From Flavobacterium laiguense (GTDB taxonomy: Bacteria; Bacteroidota; Bacteroidia; Flavobacteriales; Flavobacteriaceae), in assembly GCF_003097655.1 (NCBI RefSeq), contig NZ_QCZH01000004.1:186001-250000 (forward strand): a stretch of 64,000 nt of DNA, read 5' to 3'. Of this stretch, positions 26,226-34,350 are shown one piece after another. How positions within the stretch are numbered: position 1 is the stretch's first letter; every line of letters starts with the position of its first letter. The notes below the pieces were generated by a model that saw only the letters and a program-made list of their open reading frames with translations, was not told the DNA's origin and ran no database searches. Both the position numbers and the translations under genes were made by a program.

Positions 26226-26705
26226 CTATTTCTTCTTAGCTTTTAAAATAGAATCCTTCTCCTTTTTAAGTTTCAATTCTTTTTCTTTCTTAGCTTTTGT
26301 TATCGAATCTTGTCTTTTTTTCGCTTTTGCTTTCTTAAGTGCAGTGGCTTTTTTTTGCTCTTTTTTGATTACCAAATCTACTGAAGCTTTCTCCTTTTTT
26401 AATCGGACGGCTAAAGCATCGTACATTGTTTTGTACTCCCGATAATCAGCTGCATAATACGCATTGCTTTTTACAAACTGTAGACTGTCGATTTTGTACT
26501 TTTTATAAATATAGGTCTTAGGATTAACACCATTATTATATAATGAATTCGGATCTTGGTATTTCAAAGCATCCAAAAGAGCCATGTCATACATAATATC
26601 AATCATTACCCCTTTCTCAATAAGATTACCAGGTTTTTCGACTAAGTCTTTATTACAACTTGAAAAAATCACAAGTAGCACCAAAAAGAATACTAATTTC
26701 TTCAT
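26226..26705 (-). CDS. DUF4296 lipoprotein
   Basis: A 159-residue lipoprotein: lipobox IFSSC with Cys17, then a DUF4296-type domain (about 25-110; GVMIDIMYDMALLDALKYQ and the YKKYKIDSLQFVKSNAYYA stretch), then a highly charged Lys-rich tail from about 115 that looks like a helix. The family is confined to Bacteroidota and its function is unknown. It is the third gene of a minus-strand operon after the GT2 and dihydroorotase genes, only 13 bp behind the latter. Its 3' end is adjacent to that of the convergent epimerase gene. Confidence 0.85.
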   Translation of the reverse strand: MKKLVFFLVLLVIFSSCNKDLVEKPGNLIEKGVMIDIMYDMALLDALKYQDPNSLYNNGVNPKTYIYKKYKIDSLQFVKSNAYYAADYREYKTMYDALAVRLKKEKASVDLVIKKEQKKATALKKAKAKKRQDSITKAKKEKELKLKKEKDSILKAKKK

Positions 26706-26718
26706 CTAATGAATTTCT

Positions 26719-28059
26719 TTATCTATCGAATAACATTCTTTTACCAGCACGAATATCTTTTACTTTAAAGCCAGAATAAACCAATTGCCCGTTTACAAAA
26801 GTATGGGTAATTCTAGATTTAAAAGTAAACCCTTCAAAAGGAGACCACCCACATTTTGAAAGTATATTTTCTTTCTTTACACTCCAAGGCAATCCTGGAT
26901 TTATAATTACCAAATCGGCATAATACCCTTCTTTGATAAAACCTCTTTTTTCAATTTTGAAAATCTTCGCTGGATTATGACACATCTTTTCTACGATTTT
27001 CTCCACGCTTATCTTTCCTTGATGATGCGCTTCAAACATAGCCACTACGGCATGCTGTACTAAAGGACCTCCTGAAGGTGCTTTAAGATAGTTTTGCTTT
27101 TTCTCTTCTAATGTATGCGGAGCGTGATCTGTGGCAATTACATCAATGCGACCGTCATTCAGTGCTTCCCACAAGACTTTTCGGTCATTCTCTGTCTTTA
27201 CAGCAGGATTCCATTTTATGAAATTTCCTTTGGTTTCATAATCCTCATTGGTAAACCATAAATGATGCACACAAACTTCGGCAGTTATTTTTTTCTCTTC
27301 CAATGGAATTTTATTGGTAAACAACTCCATTTCTTTTGCCGTTGACAAATGAAAAACATGCAGTCTTGCACCCGTTTTTTTGGCCAAAGCAATTGCTTTA
27401 GAAGAAGAAATATAACATGCCTCTTCACTACGAATAAGGTGATGAACCGTTACGGGAATATCTTCACCGTACTCCTCTTTGTATTTTTCTAAATTATTTT
27501 TAATCGTCGTTTCATCTTCACAATGAACCGCAATCAACATAGAAGTACACGAAAATATTTTTTCTAAAACAGCTTCATTATCCACCAACATGTTGCCTGT
27601 GGAAGACCCCAAAAATATTTTTATCCCAGCGACATTCTTAGGATTAGTCTTTAGGACTTCCTCCAGATTATCATTGGTGGCACCCATCATAAAAGAATAA
27701 TTGGCAAAAGACTTTTTAGACGCAATTTGATATTTTTCTTCTAGAACTTCTTGGGTAACCGCATTAGGAACCGTATTGGGTTGTTCGATATACGAGGTGA
27801 TTCCACCCGCAACTGCAGCTCTGGATTCTGATTCTATATCTCCTTTATGAGTAAGACCAGGCTCTCTAAAATGCACTTGATCATCTATCGCTCCAGGCAT
27901 CAGATAGTTCCCTTCGGCATCAATAATCATACAATCAGAAGATTTTGCACTAATACTTTCTGAAATTTCTACTATCAGATCGTTTTCGATAAGCACATCC
28001 CCTTCAAAAATAACTCCTTCATTTACTATTTTAGCATTTTTAATTAAATATCTATTCAT
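26719..28059 (-). CDS. Dihydroorotase (class I type)
   Basis: Third step of pyrimidine synthesis: cyclises carbamoyl aspartate to dihydroorotate. A 446-residue amidohydrolase. The metal-site strand reads DDQVHFREPG (residues 59-68), so the usual first His of HxH is Gln, a variant I associate with Bacteroidota enzymes. Other ligands are seen in FLGSSTGNMLVDN (metal-bridging Lys segment just before), VHCEDE, HVFHLSTAKE and ATDHAPHTLEEK. It is 15 bp behind the GT2 gene and cotranscribed with DUF4296. I assign dihydroorotase over allantoinase or hydantoinase from the FREPGLTHKGD pattern. Confidence 0.88.
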   Translation of the reverse strand: MNRYLIKNAKIVNEGVIFEGDVLIENDLIVEISESISAKSSDCMIIDAEGNYLMPGAIDDQVHFREPGLTHKGDIESESRAAVAGGITSYIEQPNTVPNAVTQEVLEEKYQIASKKSFANYSFMMGATNDNLEEVLKTNPKNVAGIKIFLGSSTGNMLVDNEAVLEKIFSCTSMLIAVHCEDETTIKNNLEKYKEEYGEDIPVTVHHLIRSEEACYISSSKAIALAKKTGARLHVFHLSTAKEMELFTNKIPLEEKKITAEVCVHHLWFTNEDYETKGNFIKWNPAVKTENDRKVLWEALNDGRIDVIATDHAPHTLEEKKQNYLKAPSGGPLVQHAVVAMFEAHHQGKISVEKIVEKMCHNPAKIFKIEKRGFIKEGYYADLVIINPGLPWSVKKENILSKCGWSPFEGFTFKSRITHTFVNGQLVYSGFKVKDIRAGKRMLFDR

Positions 28060-28074
28060 AGTATCCTCTTTTTT

Positions 28075-28800
28075 TTACAAACTGTTAAATAACTTTTTTA
28101 AACGTAACGATATTACTCCAAACACGGCTTCCACTATTATGGAATTGCTCATCTTAGACTGCCCTTTTGTTCTATCGGTAAAAATAATAGGCACTTCAGA
28201 AATGGCAAACTTTTTACAATACGTTCTATATTTCATTTCAATCTGAAAAGCATAACCAACGAATTTAATTTTATCCAAATTAATTTCTTCCAGCACTTTT
28301 CTTTTATAACAAACAAAACCTGCTGTGGCATCATGTATTTTCATACCGGTTATCAATCGAACATATACCGAAGCAAAATAAGACATCAAAACGCGACTTA
28401 AAGGCCAATTGACAACATTTACTCCAGTAACATAACGGGAGCCAATGGCTAAATCGGCATCTCCAAAATGACAGGCGTCATATAACTTTTCCAGATCATA
28501 CGGATTATGAGAAAAATCAGCATCCATCTCAAAAACAAAATCATAGCTATTTTGCAACGCCCATTTAAAACCATGAACATAAGCCGTTCCAAGACCTGAT
28601 TTTTTGGCTCTTTTTTCTAAAAATAATCTTCCATTAAATTCTGCCTGAAGCATAACCACTTTGTCCGCAGTATGATCTGGAGAATTATCATCTATAATTA
28701 AGACATGGAAAGGTTTGTGTTGTGAGAGCACTGCCCTAACAATGCTTTCAATATTTTCAATTTCGTTATAGGTAGGAATTATAACAATACAATTGTTCAT
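28075..28800 (-). CDS. Polyprenol-phosphate mannosyltransferase-like GT2
   Basis: A 241-residue GT-A glycosyltransferase resembling dolichyl/polyprenyl-phosphate mannose synthase. It has the N-terminal VIIPTYNEIENIESIV, nucleotide-binding DDNSPDHTAD, metal-binding EMDADFSHNP (DxD-type), SRYVTGVNVVNWPLSRVLMS and a GFVCYKRKVLEEI segment. There are no strong membrane segments, as in soluble DPM1-type enzymes. It leads the GT2-dihydroorotase-DUF4296 operon and is divergent from DUF4271, a gene order I associate with flavobacteria. Confidence 0.88.
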   Translation of the reverse strand: MNNCIVIIPTYNEIENIESIVRAVLSQHKPFHVLIIDDNSPDHTADKVVMLQAEFNGRLFLEKRAKKSGLGTAYVHGFKWALQNSYDFVFEMDADFSHNPYDLEKLYDACHFGDADLAIGSRYVTGVNVVNWPLSRVLMSYFASVYVRLITGMKIHDATAGFVCYKRKVLEEINLDKIKFVGYAFQIEMKYRTYCKKFAISEVPIIFTDRTKGQSKMSNSIIVEAVFGVISLRLKKLFNSL

Positions 28801-28886
28801 GTTTCAAGTAATTTCGGTGCAAAAGTAACCATTTTAAGCCATTTGATTATTATAAAATTATAAATAAATAATGTTGTAAAAATTAG

Positions 28887-28894
28887 TAATTTTG
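28887..28894 (+). promoter_or_regulatory. -7 promoter element (TAATTTTG) for DUF4271-hemD
   Basis: An exact TAnnTTTG lies 7 bp before the DUF4271 start codon, so the transcript would be nearly leaderless. No clear -33 box. Confidence 0.5.
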
Positions 28895-28901
28895 CCACGA
28901 T

Positions 28902-29573
28902 ATGACAGAACAAGTACTTCATCCTAGAATAGTTGAAAATAAAGACTGGGTAACACTAGTGTTTATTATGGCTTTTGGCATCATTGCATTAACCAAATCG
29001 GTTTATGAAAATCGTTTTGCGGATTTTGTCAAATTAATTTACTCCAATAAATACATCCGTATATACAGGGACAGCAGCCACTTAATGGGCATGTTTTCTA
29101 TATCCTTGTTTTTTGTCCAAATCATTTCGTTCTCCTTTTTCATACAACTCTTACTGAGTTATCTTGGATATGGATCAAAAACCGATTGGATTCTATTCAT
29201 TCAAATATTCACTTTCCTCATCTATTTTATTTTATCTAAATTTTTGATAGAAAAAATTATCGCCACTTCATTCGATATCGAAGAACTTATCGAACAATTT
29301 AATTTACAAAAAGTCACCTATCGAACCTATATTGGGTTGCTTTTGCTCCCTGTTGACATTATTTTGTTTTATTATGATTCTATTTTAGAAAATATTCCAC
29401 TCCTTGTTTTCTATATAATACTAGGACTAAACGTATTACTATATTTGGTTTCAATAAAAAACTACAGAAACGAAATTTTCGGCAAGTTGTTTTATTTTAT
29501 TTTATATCTTTGCACTCTTGAAATAGCACCCTATTATTTTATGTATTATTGGTTTACAAAAAGTAGTGTTTAG
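28902..29573 (+). CDS. DUF4271 integral membrane protein
   Basis: A 223-residue membrane protein with about six predicted hydrophobic segments and a charged N terminus (LHPRIVENKDWVTLVFIMAF). It matches the DUF4271 family of Bacteroidota by its layout and by the conserved LIYSNKYIRIYRDSSHLMGMF stretch at about 46-66. Role unknown. It is directly followed by the uroporphyrinogen-III synthase gene after 12 bp, and this pairing is common in flavobacteria, so the two are cotranscribed. Confidence 0.85.
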   Translation: MTEQVLHPRIVENKDWVTLVFIMAFGIIALTKSVYENRFADFVKLIYSNKYIRIYRDSSHLMGMFSISLFFVQIISFSFFIQLLLSYLGYGSKTDWILFIQIFTFLIYFILSKFLIEKIIATSFDIEELIEQFNLQKVTYRTYIGLLLLPVDIILFYYDSILENIPLLVFYIILGLNVLLYLVSIKNYRNEIFGKLFYFILYLCTLEIAPYYFMYYWFTKSSV

Positions 29574-29585
29574 AAAATATTTAAT

Positions 29586-30335
29586 ATGAAAGTGAAAACA
29601 ATTTTGGTATCACAACCAGAACCTAAAGTGGAAAATTCTCCATACTTTGAGCTGCAACAAAAGCATAAAGTAAAAATTGATTTCAGACCTTTTATTCATG
29701 TAGAAGGAGTCAGTGCAAAAGAAATTAGGCTTCAGAAAATCGACCTTAACCACTACACTGCTATTATATTAACCAGCAAAAATGGTGTGGATCACTTTTT
29801 CAGAGTAGCAGATGAGATGCGCTATAAAGTTCCTGAAGGATTAAAATACTTCTGTCAATCTGAAGCAATCGCGTTTTACCTGCAAAAATACGTAGTATAC
29901 AGAAAACGTAAAATCTATGTAGGACCAAAAGATTTTGCTGATTTATCGCCTTTAATCAAAAAGTACAAAGACGAAAAATTCTTATTGCCAGCATCAGATC
30001 AATTAAACGCTGATATCCCTGTAACATTAAACGCTTTAAAAGTAGACTGGACTCCAGCCACTTTTTACAAAACGGTTATGAGCGATCTTTCAGATTTAGC
30101 CGATGTTTATTACGATGTACTAGCTTTCTTTAGCCCTACCGGAATTAAATCTTTATATAAGAACTTCCCAGATTTTGAGCAAAACAATACTCGAATAGCT
30201 GTTTTTGGAAGCACTACTCAAAAAGAAGCTTTAGATCACGGATTGCGCATAGACATTATGGCTCCAACACCTGGAACTCCATCTATGACAATGGCTTTAG
30301 AGAAATACATTGCTGAAGCTAATAAAGGAAAATAA
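29586..30335 (+). CDS. hemD: Uroporphyrinogen-III synthase
   Basis: A 249-residue HemD family protein that closes and inverts hydroxymethylbilane to uroporphyrinogen III in haem synthesis. The family is weakly conserved, but visible hallmarks are AIILTSKNGVDHFF (about 57-70), FCQSEAIAFYLQ, the second-domain YYDVLAFFSPTGIKSLYKNFP (about 176-196) and the IAVFGSTTQKEALDHGL with TPGTPSMTMAL ending. It is cotranscribed with DUF4271. Downstream lies a repeat-rich gap. Confidence 0.88.
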   Translation: MKVKTILVSQPEPKVENSPYFELQQKHKVKIDFRPFIHVEGVSAKEIRLQKIDLNHYTAIILTSKNGVDHFFRVADEMRYKVPEGLKYFCQSEAIAFYLQKYVVYRKRKIYVGPKDFADLSPLIKKYKDEKFLLPASDQLNADIPVTLNALKVDWTPATFYKTVMSDLSDLADVYYDVLAFFSPTGIKSLYKNFPDFEQNNTRIAVFGSTTQKEALDHGLRIDIMAPTPGTPSMTMALEKYIAEANKGK

Positions 30336-30350
30336 ACTTCTATGAAATGG

Positions 30351-30380
30351 CAATATCAATTGCAATTTCAATAACAATAA
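30351..30380. repeat. Hexad (6-bp) array, CAATNN type
   Basis: Five consecutive units CAATAT, CAATTG, CAATTT, CAATAA, CAATAA follow hemD. Same family as the arrays at 25111 and 31294. Confidence 0.75.
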
Positions 30381-30439
30381 AGATTCCAAACTCCAATTTC
30401 ACGATTGGAATTTGGAATTTTTTATTTAAATTCTATCCG

Positions 30440-30634
30440 TTGGGTGTAATTGTTTTTTTACCACATAGAAGCATAGAATTTATAGTTTTTGATAAAAAGT
30501 TTGATAGATGTTTTACTTTTCACATAGTCAATCTATGTGAAAAATAGTGCTATTTTCTATCCCTTCTTTAATCATTAATTGTAAATCTATGCATCTATGT
30601 GGTTTGTTTTTTATTTAAACAGAATTACACCCAA
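30440..30634. repeat. Nested palindromic intergenic element
   Basis: Within the 474-bp gap between hemD and the Lrp-type gene, three nested inverted repeats share one centre. Outer arms are TTGGGTGTAATT (30440-30451) and AATTACACCCAA (30623-30634). Inner arms are CCACATAGAAGCATAG (30461-30476) and CTATGCATCTATGTGG (30587-30602), 15 of 16 paired. The core is a perfect 11-bp hairpin TTTTCACATAG/CTATGTGAAAA (30517-30543) with a 5-nt loop. It resembles a MITE-like or long structured repeat. I see no coding capacity. The rest of the gap up to 30809 shows nothing further. Confidence 0.75.
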
Positions 30635-30809
30635 TGAGTTAAACTCTCTTTATTTTCAAATCATTTCTTCCGAAAAGCATTTAAATTTTAGCAGTCAGGA
30701 ACTCCCTTTTTTATTTCATTGGAAGAAAACTTTTTTTCGATGTGAGTTTCGACTATTTTTGGTTTCAAATTAAAACTAAAACCTTACTTTTAGTTTAAAA
30801 TAGGTCGTT

Positions 30810-31280
30810 ATGAAAATCAATTCCCTTGTTGTAGAAATAGACGGTATCGATAAAGAGATTTTACGCTACCTGATGGAAGATGCCCGAAAACCAATCCTTC
30901 AAATTGCCAATAAAATAGGCATTTCGGGAGCGGCTATTCATCAGCGACTTCGAAAACTGGAACAATCCGGCGTGATTTCGGGTTCTAAATTTACCGTTAG
31001 CCATAAAGTTTTAGGATACAACACCATGGCCTTTGTTGGAATTTATCTGGACAAAGCCGCCCGAAACTCCGAAGCCGTAAAAGACTTAAAAAAAATACCC
31101 GAAGTACTCGAATGCCATTACACCACAGGAAATTGGTCCATTTTAATCAAAATTATTTGTCGCGATAACGAACATTTGATGCAATTGCTGAATTCCAAAA
31201 TCCAAGCCATTGAAGGCGTTTCCAGAACGGAGACTTTTATATCACTGGACCAACAAATTGACAGGCAAATACAGCTGTAA
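30810..31280 (+). CDS. Lrp/AsnC family transcriptional regulator
   Basis: A 156-residue regulator. An N-terminal helix-turn-helix (about residues 10-60: GIDKEILRYLMEDARKPILQ then ISGAAIHQRLRKLEQSGVI) is followed by the RAM/ACT-like ligand domain (about 70-150: YNTMAFVGIYLDK, VLECHYTTGNWSILIKIICRD). It probably senses an amino acid and controls metabolic genes; effector and targets unknown. It is monocistronic, between two repeat-rich gaps, with no partner gene that would indicate its target. Confidence 0.92.
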   Translation: MKINSLVVEIDGIDKEILRYLMEDARKPILQIANKIGISGAAIHQRLRKLEQSGVISGSKFTVSHKVLGYNTMAFVGIYLDKAARNSEAVKDLKKIPEVLECHYTTGNWSILIKIICRDNEHLMQLLNSKIQAIEGVSRTETFISLDQQIDRQIQL

Positions 31281-31293
31281 AAATTTCAAAATT

Positions 31294-31347
31294 CAATGGC
31301 AATGGCAATGGCAATGGCAATGGCAATTTCAATTTCAATGGCAATAA
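31294..31347. repeat. Hexad (6-bp) array, CAATGG type
   Basis: Nine consecutive 6-bp units with no slip: five CAATGG, two CAATTT, one CAATGG, one CAATAA. It lies between the convergent Lrp-type and zinc-peptidase genes. Confidence 0.9.
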
Positions 31348-31397
31348 AAAATAAAAAAAAACCAAATCCCAATTGAATACTTGGAATTTGATTTTTT

Positions 31398-31460
31398 GCT
31401 CTTTGCTCTTTGCTTTCTGCTCTCTGCTCTCTGCTTTCTGCTTTCTGCTCTTTGTCCTTT
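31398..31460. repeat. Heptad (7-bp) array, GCTCTTT/GCTTTCT type
   Basis: Nine consecutive 7-bp units with no slip: GCTCTTT twice, GCTTTCT, GCTCTCT twice, GCTTTCT twice, GCTCTTT, GTCCTTT. It ends 3 bp before the zinc-peptidase stop codon. Confidence 0.92.
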
Positions 31461-31463
31461 AAA

Positions 31464-32150
31464 CTAGTTCCTTCTACCTCCCATATAAATCGAGACATAA
31501 TACAACAAAGTCGCAATTGACCCCAACGCAGCAACTACATAAGTTCTGGCAGCCCATTTTAAAGAATCTTTCGCTCCTGCATGTTCTTGTTGTGTCAGCA
31601 TATTTTTATTCTCTAACCAAGCCAAAGCTCTGTTACTTGCATCGTATTCTACCGGCAAGGTAACAATCGAAAACAAAGTCGTTGCTGCAAATATGATAAT
31701 CCCTATCAATAACAATTGTGGAAAAGTACGAATCATCAAGATTCCGGCCAATAAAATCCATTGCATATAAGTCGAAGCTACATTTACAATTGGCACCAAT
31801 TGAGAACGCATCGTCAGCCATTGATACCCCACAGCGTGCTGTACTGCATGTCCGCATTCGTGCGCAGCAACTGCTGCTGCTGCAGCGTTTCGCTGGTTGT
31901 AAACTGCCTCACTCAAATTGACGGTTTTATCCACCGGATTGTAATGGTCTGTCAACTGTCCCGGCGTTGAAATTACCCGAACATCACGAATACCGTTATC
32001 AGCAAGCATTTTCTCGGCGATTTCGGCACCCGACATCCCGTTTTGCAAATGCAATTTCGAATAAAATTCAAATTTATTCTTTAGTGTAGAACTCACTAAC
32101 CAGCTTGCCAGCATAATAGCACCTGCAAGAATTAAATAACTCATTCCCAT
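31464..32150 (-). CDS. Neutral zinc metallopeptidase, YugP-like
   Basis: A 228-residue inner-membrane metalloprotease of the YugP (Zn-dependent, DUF-type) family. The zinc site HECGHAVQHAVGY is near residue 110, following the DVRVISTPGQLTDHYNPVDK segment typical of the family, and there are about four membrane segments (N-terminal, two central at VPIVNVAST... and TFPQLLLIGIIIFAATTLF, and C-terminal). The third metal ligand likely lies in EYDASNRALAWL. Start chosen at ATG 32150 (MGMSYLILAG); the upstream in-frame sequence is low in coding character. Substrate unknown. Confidence 0.88.
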   Translation of the reverse strand: MGMSYLILAGAIMLASWLVSSTLKNKFEFYSKLHLQNGMSGAEIAEKMLADNGIRDVRVISTPGQLTDHYNPVDKTVNLSEAVYNQRNAAAAAVAAHECGHAVQHAVGYQWLTMRSQLVPIVNVASTYMQWILLAGILMIRTFPQLLLIGIIIFAATTLFSIVTLPVEYDASNRALAWLENKNMLTQQEHAGAKDSLKWAARTYVVAALGSIATLLYYVSIYMGGRRN

Positions 32151-32254
32151 ATCTTTTGTTTTTTTTAATTTAAAGTTTAAAATCTGTAAATGAAACAGCA
32201 AAATCTGAACCAAATTAAAAAAATGACAAAATGACACGAAAATTAGAAACAGTA

Positions 32255-32851
32255 CTATCCATTAGCACTCAACTGCTTATTTACATCTTCAAATTTAGCG
32301 ATCAAACCGTTGACCCTCGCTTGCTCTTTTTTAATTTCTTTTGGTCTTAAATAAAACCAAGCAAACCCTACCCATCCCAACATTACTACATAAGTAAAAA
32401 TTCCCCCAAATGTTGTCATTCGAGATGTGTATTCATACATGTACAAACATAACCCAGAACCAAGCAGTATAAAATACAAACTCAACATGGTAGATTGTAA
32501 AAACTGCTGTTTTTCTTTAATTGAAATTAATTTTTGCAGGTATTCACTATTGCTTTGAGTACCATCAATAGTTTTATAAAATCCAACTAATTTATTGTAG
32601 CTGAATAAATAAATTACCATTGCCAAAATAGTTAAAATAATTCCAATTTTGGTCGAAATAAACTCAGGCTGATAATAATACCAAATAGAAATAATAAACA
32701 CAATTGTCGCGACAAGCAAAACATTTGTTATAACTAACTTTCTCAGACTTACTCTCTTGAAATCTTTCATCTTAGAAAGTAATTCTTCTATATTTGGCGG
32801 ACTTACAGCCTGTTGTTTCCATAAATCTTTAAAGTCTATATTATTGTCCAT
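32255..32851 (-). CDS. Membrane protein cotranscribed with ECF sigma factor
   Basis: A 198-residue protein with a cytoplasmic N-terminal ~38 residues (DFKDLWKQQAVSPPNIEELL), two membrane segments (about 40-78), a soluble central part and two more membrane segments (about 118-168). Its start overlaps the end of the sigma factor gene by 11 bp, so translation is coupled. That position and layout fit a candidate anti-sigma factor or partner of the sigma factor, although no classical zinc-type anti-sigma motif is visible. Family not recognised. Confidence 0.75.
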   Translation of the reverse strand: MDNNIDFKDLWKQQAVSPPNIEELLSKMKDFKRVSLRKLVITNVLLVATIVFIISIWYYYQPEFISTKIGIILTILAMVIYLFSYNKLVGFYKTIDGTQSNSEYLQKLISIKEKQQFLQSTMLSLYFILLGSGLCLYMYEYTSRMTTFGGIFTYVVMLGWVGFAWFYLRPKEIKKEQARVNGLIAKFEDVNKQLSANG

Positions 32852-33311
32852 TTTCTTTAAATTTTTGAGTTAATTTTTCTTTTATTCTATGAATTTTAAC
32901 TCTCGTATTGGCTTCTGAGAGTCCAACGATATTTGCTATTTCTGCTTGTTTTACATCTTCCAGTTCGAGTGAAATAATAATGCGGTCGGTTTCTGGCAAT
33001 TCGGCAATGCATTTGTACAAAAACTGAATCTGCGGTTCCAACGAATAGTGCTTTTCTTCTGTAATATTTATAGGCAGTTCAGATTTAGGGAATCGCTTTT
33101 CTTTTTCTATTTGCCTCAGGCAATTGTTGGATGCAATTCTGAAAATCCAAGTTCCGATACTGGCTTCGTTCCTATATGTATGGAGTTTTTGCCAGACAAT
33201 AATGAAGGTCTCCTGAGCCATATCCTGTGCAATGTCGTAATCATTTACGTAACCCATGCACAAGCGAAATATCTTTTGCCAATAGGATTTGTATAGTTCT
33301 CCAAACTCCAT
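32841..33311 (-). CDS. RNA polymerase ECF-type sigma factor
   Basis: A 156-residue sigma-70 family factor of ECF size. Region 2 is seen at about residues 5-70 (LYKSYWQKIFRLCMGYV, then DIAQDMAQETFIIVWQ and IGTWIFRIASNNCLRQI) and region 4 at about 95-150 (LPETDRIIISLELEDVKQAE then IVGLSEANTRVKIHRIKEKL). I take ATG 33311 as start; it overlaps the TAA of the upstream hydrolase gene by one base. The hydrolase, sigma and membrane-protein genes form one coupled unit. Target promoters unknown. Confidence 0.9.
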   Translation of the reverse strand: MEFGELYKSYWQKIFRLCMGYVNDYDIAQDMAQETFIIVWQKLHTYRNEASIGTWIFRIASNNCLRQIEKEKRFPKSELPINITEEKHYSLEPQIQFLYKCIAELPETDRIIISLELEDVKQAEIANIVGLSEANTRVKIHRIKEKLTQKFKENGQ

Positions 33312-34162
33312 TATATTGATTTTACAAAGTTGTTTAGTTGTGCTAAATACCATTCCTTATCATCATACATAATAAAATGCAATCCTTTGTTTGCATATTG
33401 AAAATTGGCAGTTTTAAGGTTTTTATATTGAGTTTCAATGGCAGGTTTTAGATTTGCAAAATAAGCTTCCAATAATATTAAAGAAGGACATTTTATAGTC
33501 GCAATTTTATCTCTCAAATCTGTATTTGAGAAATCACAATACATTTCGGCAAATGTTTTCTTATCCGATTTAACACTCCAACTAAGTAGCAAATCTTGTT
33601 TTGATGTGTCTTCTAAAAGCCTTGGTAGGAACTTTTTTTGTGACTCATAAAATTTATCATCAGACATCGCTATCATTTGATTGACCATTGGAGCGCAATC
33701 ATTATTTTCTTTTGCTTTAAATGAAGCATCCATCAAAGCAGACAAGCAAGGAAGCGCATCAACAACCACAATTTTCCCAATTAGTTCCGGATAATCGGAA
33801 GCAATAGCGAGTGCAAGCCCACCACCCATACTATGACCAATTAAAATTGGCTTTTCGATTTTGTTTGTTTTTATGTAATTGGCAATTTCTGTTTCCCAAT
33901 TTTTAAACGAAGCATTAGGTTGTGGTTTAACTCCAGCAAAACCTGCCATTGTAAAAGTGTAACAGGTAAATTCTTTTTCAAAATTAGATTTTGTTTCGTT
34001 CCAGACGTCTCCAGAACTGGCAAATCCGGGTAGGAAGATTATGGATTGTTTCCCTTTTCCTGTTTTGGCAATTTCAAACGGATACGATTTTGTTTGCCCA
34101 AATACATTTAAACACAATGCTGAAAATAATAGAACGATAATCAAGAAGATGTACTTTTTCAT
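33311..34162 (-). CDS. Exported alpha/beta hydrolase
   Basis: A 283-residue hydrolase with a signal peptide (about 1-22). The nucleophile elbow GHSMGGGLALAIA (Ser near residue 112) follows the oxyanion HG-type loop FLPGFASSGDVWNETK, and the catalytic His is probably in NKGLHFIMYDDKEW near the C terminus; the acid is likely in the KCPSLILLEAY region. The family includes esterases and C-C hydrolases; substrate unknown. It opens the coupled hydrolase-sigma-membrane protein unit, an unusual pairing. Confidence 0.85.
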   Translation of the reverse strand: MKKYIFLIIVLLFSALCLNVFGQTKSYPFEIAKTGKGKQSIIFLPGFASSGDVWNETKSNFEKEFTCYTFTMAGFAGVKPQPNASFKNWETEIANYIKTNKIEKPILIGHSMGGGLALAIASDYPELIGKIVVVDALPCLSALMDASFKAKENNDCAPMVNQMIAMSDDKFYESQKKFLPRLLEDTSKQDLLLSWSVKSDKKTFAEMYCDFSNTDLRDKIATIKCPSLILLEAYFANLKPAIETQYKNLKTANFQYANKGLHFIMYDDKEWYLAQLNNFVKSI

Positions 34163-34293
34163 TTTTAATAGATTTAAGTTGTTAAATGATCAAATTTGTC
34201 TTTTAGATACAGAACATATTAAAATGTTACAAAAGTTAAAAAATATTTTTAATCGCTCTTTATTATTTTAATGTTAGTCGTTTATAAAAACAA

Positions 34294-34330
34294 AAAAAGC
34301 CAAATCTCAATAGTTGAAATTTGACTTTTT
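34294..34330. terminator. Bidirectional terminator downstream of leuS
   Basis: An imperfect hairpin (AAAAAG, CAAAT and TCAA paired with TTGA, ATTTG and CTTTTT, two mismatches) with a 3-nt loop, 21 bp past the leuS stop codon. Confidence 0.75.
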
Positions 34331-34350
34331 AAATATTTTAAATCTTAGAA

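Noticed and set aside
31286..31534. 82-residue minus-strand gene
   Set aside because: Its sequence is a translation of the heptad and hexad arrays (KEQKAESREQRAES and EIEIAIAIAIAI), not a protein.
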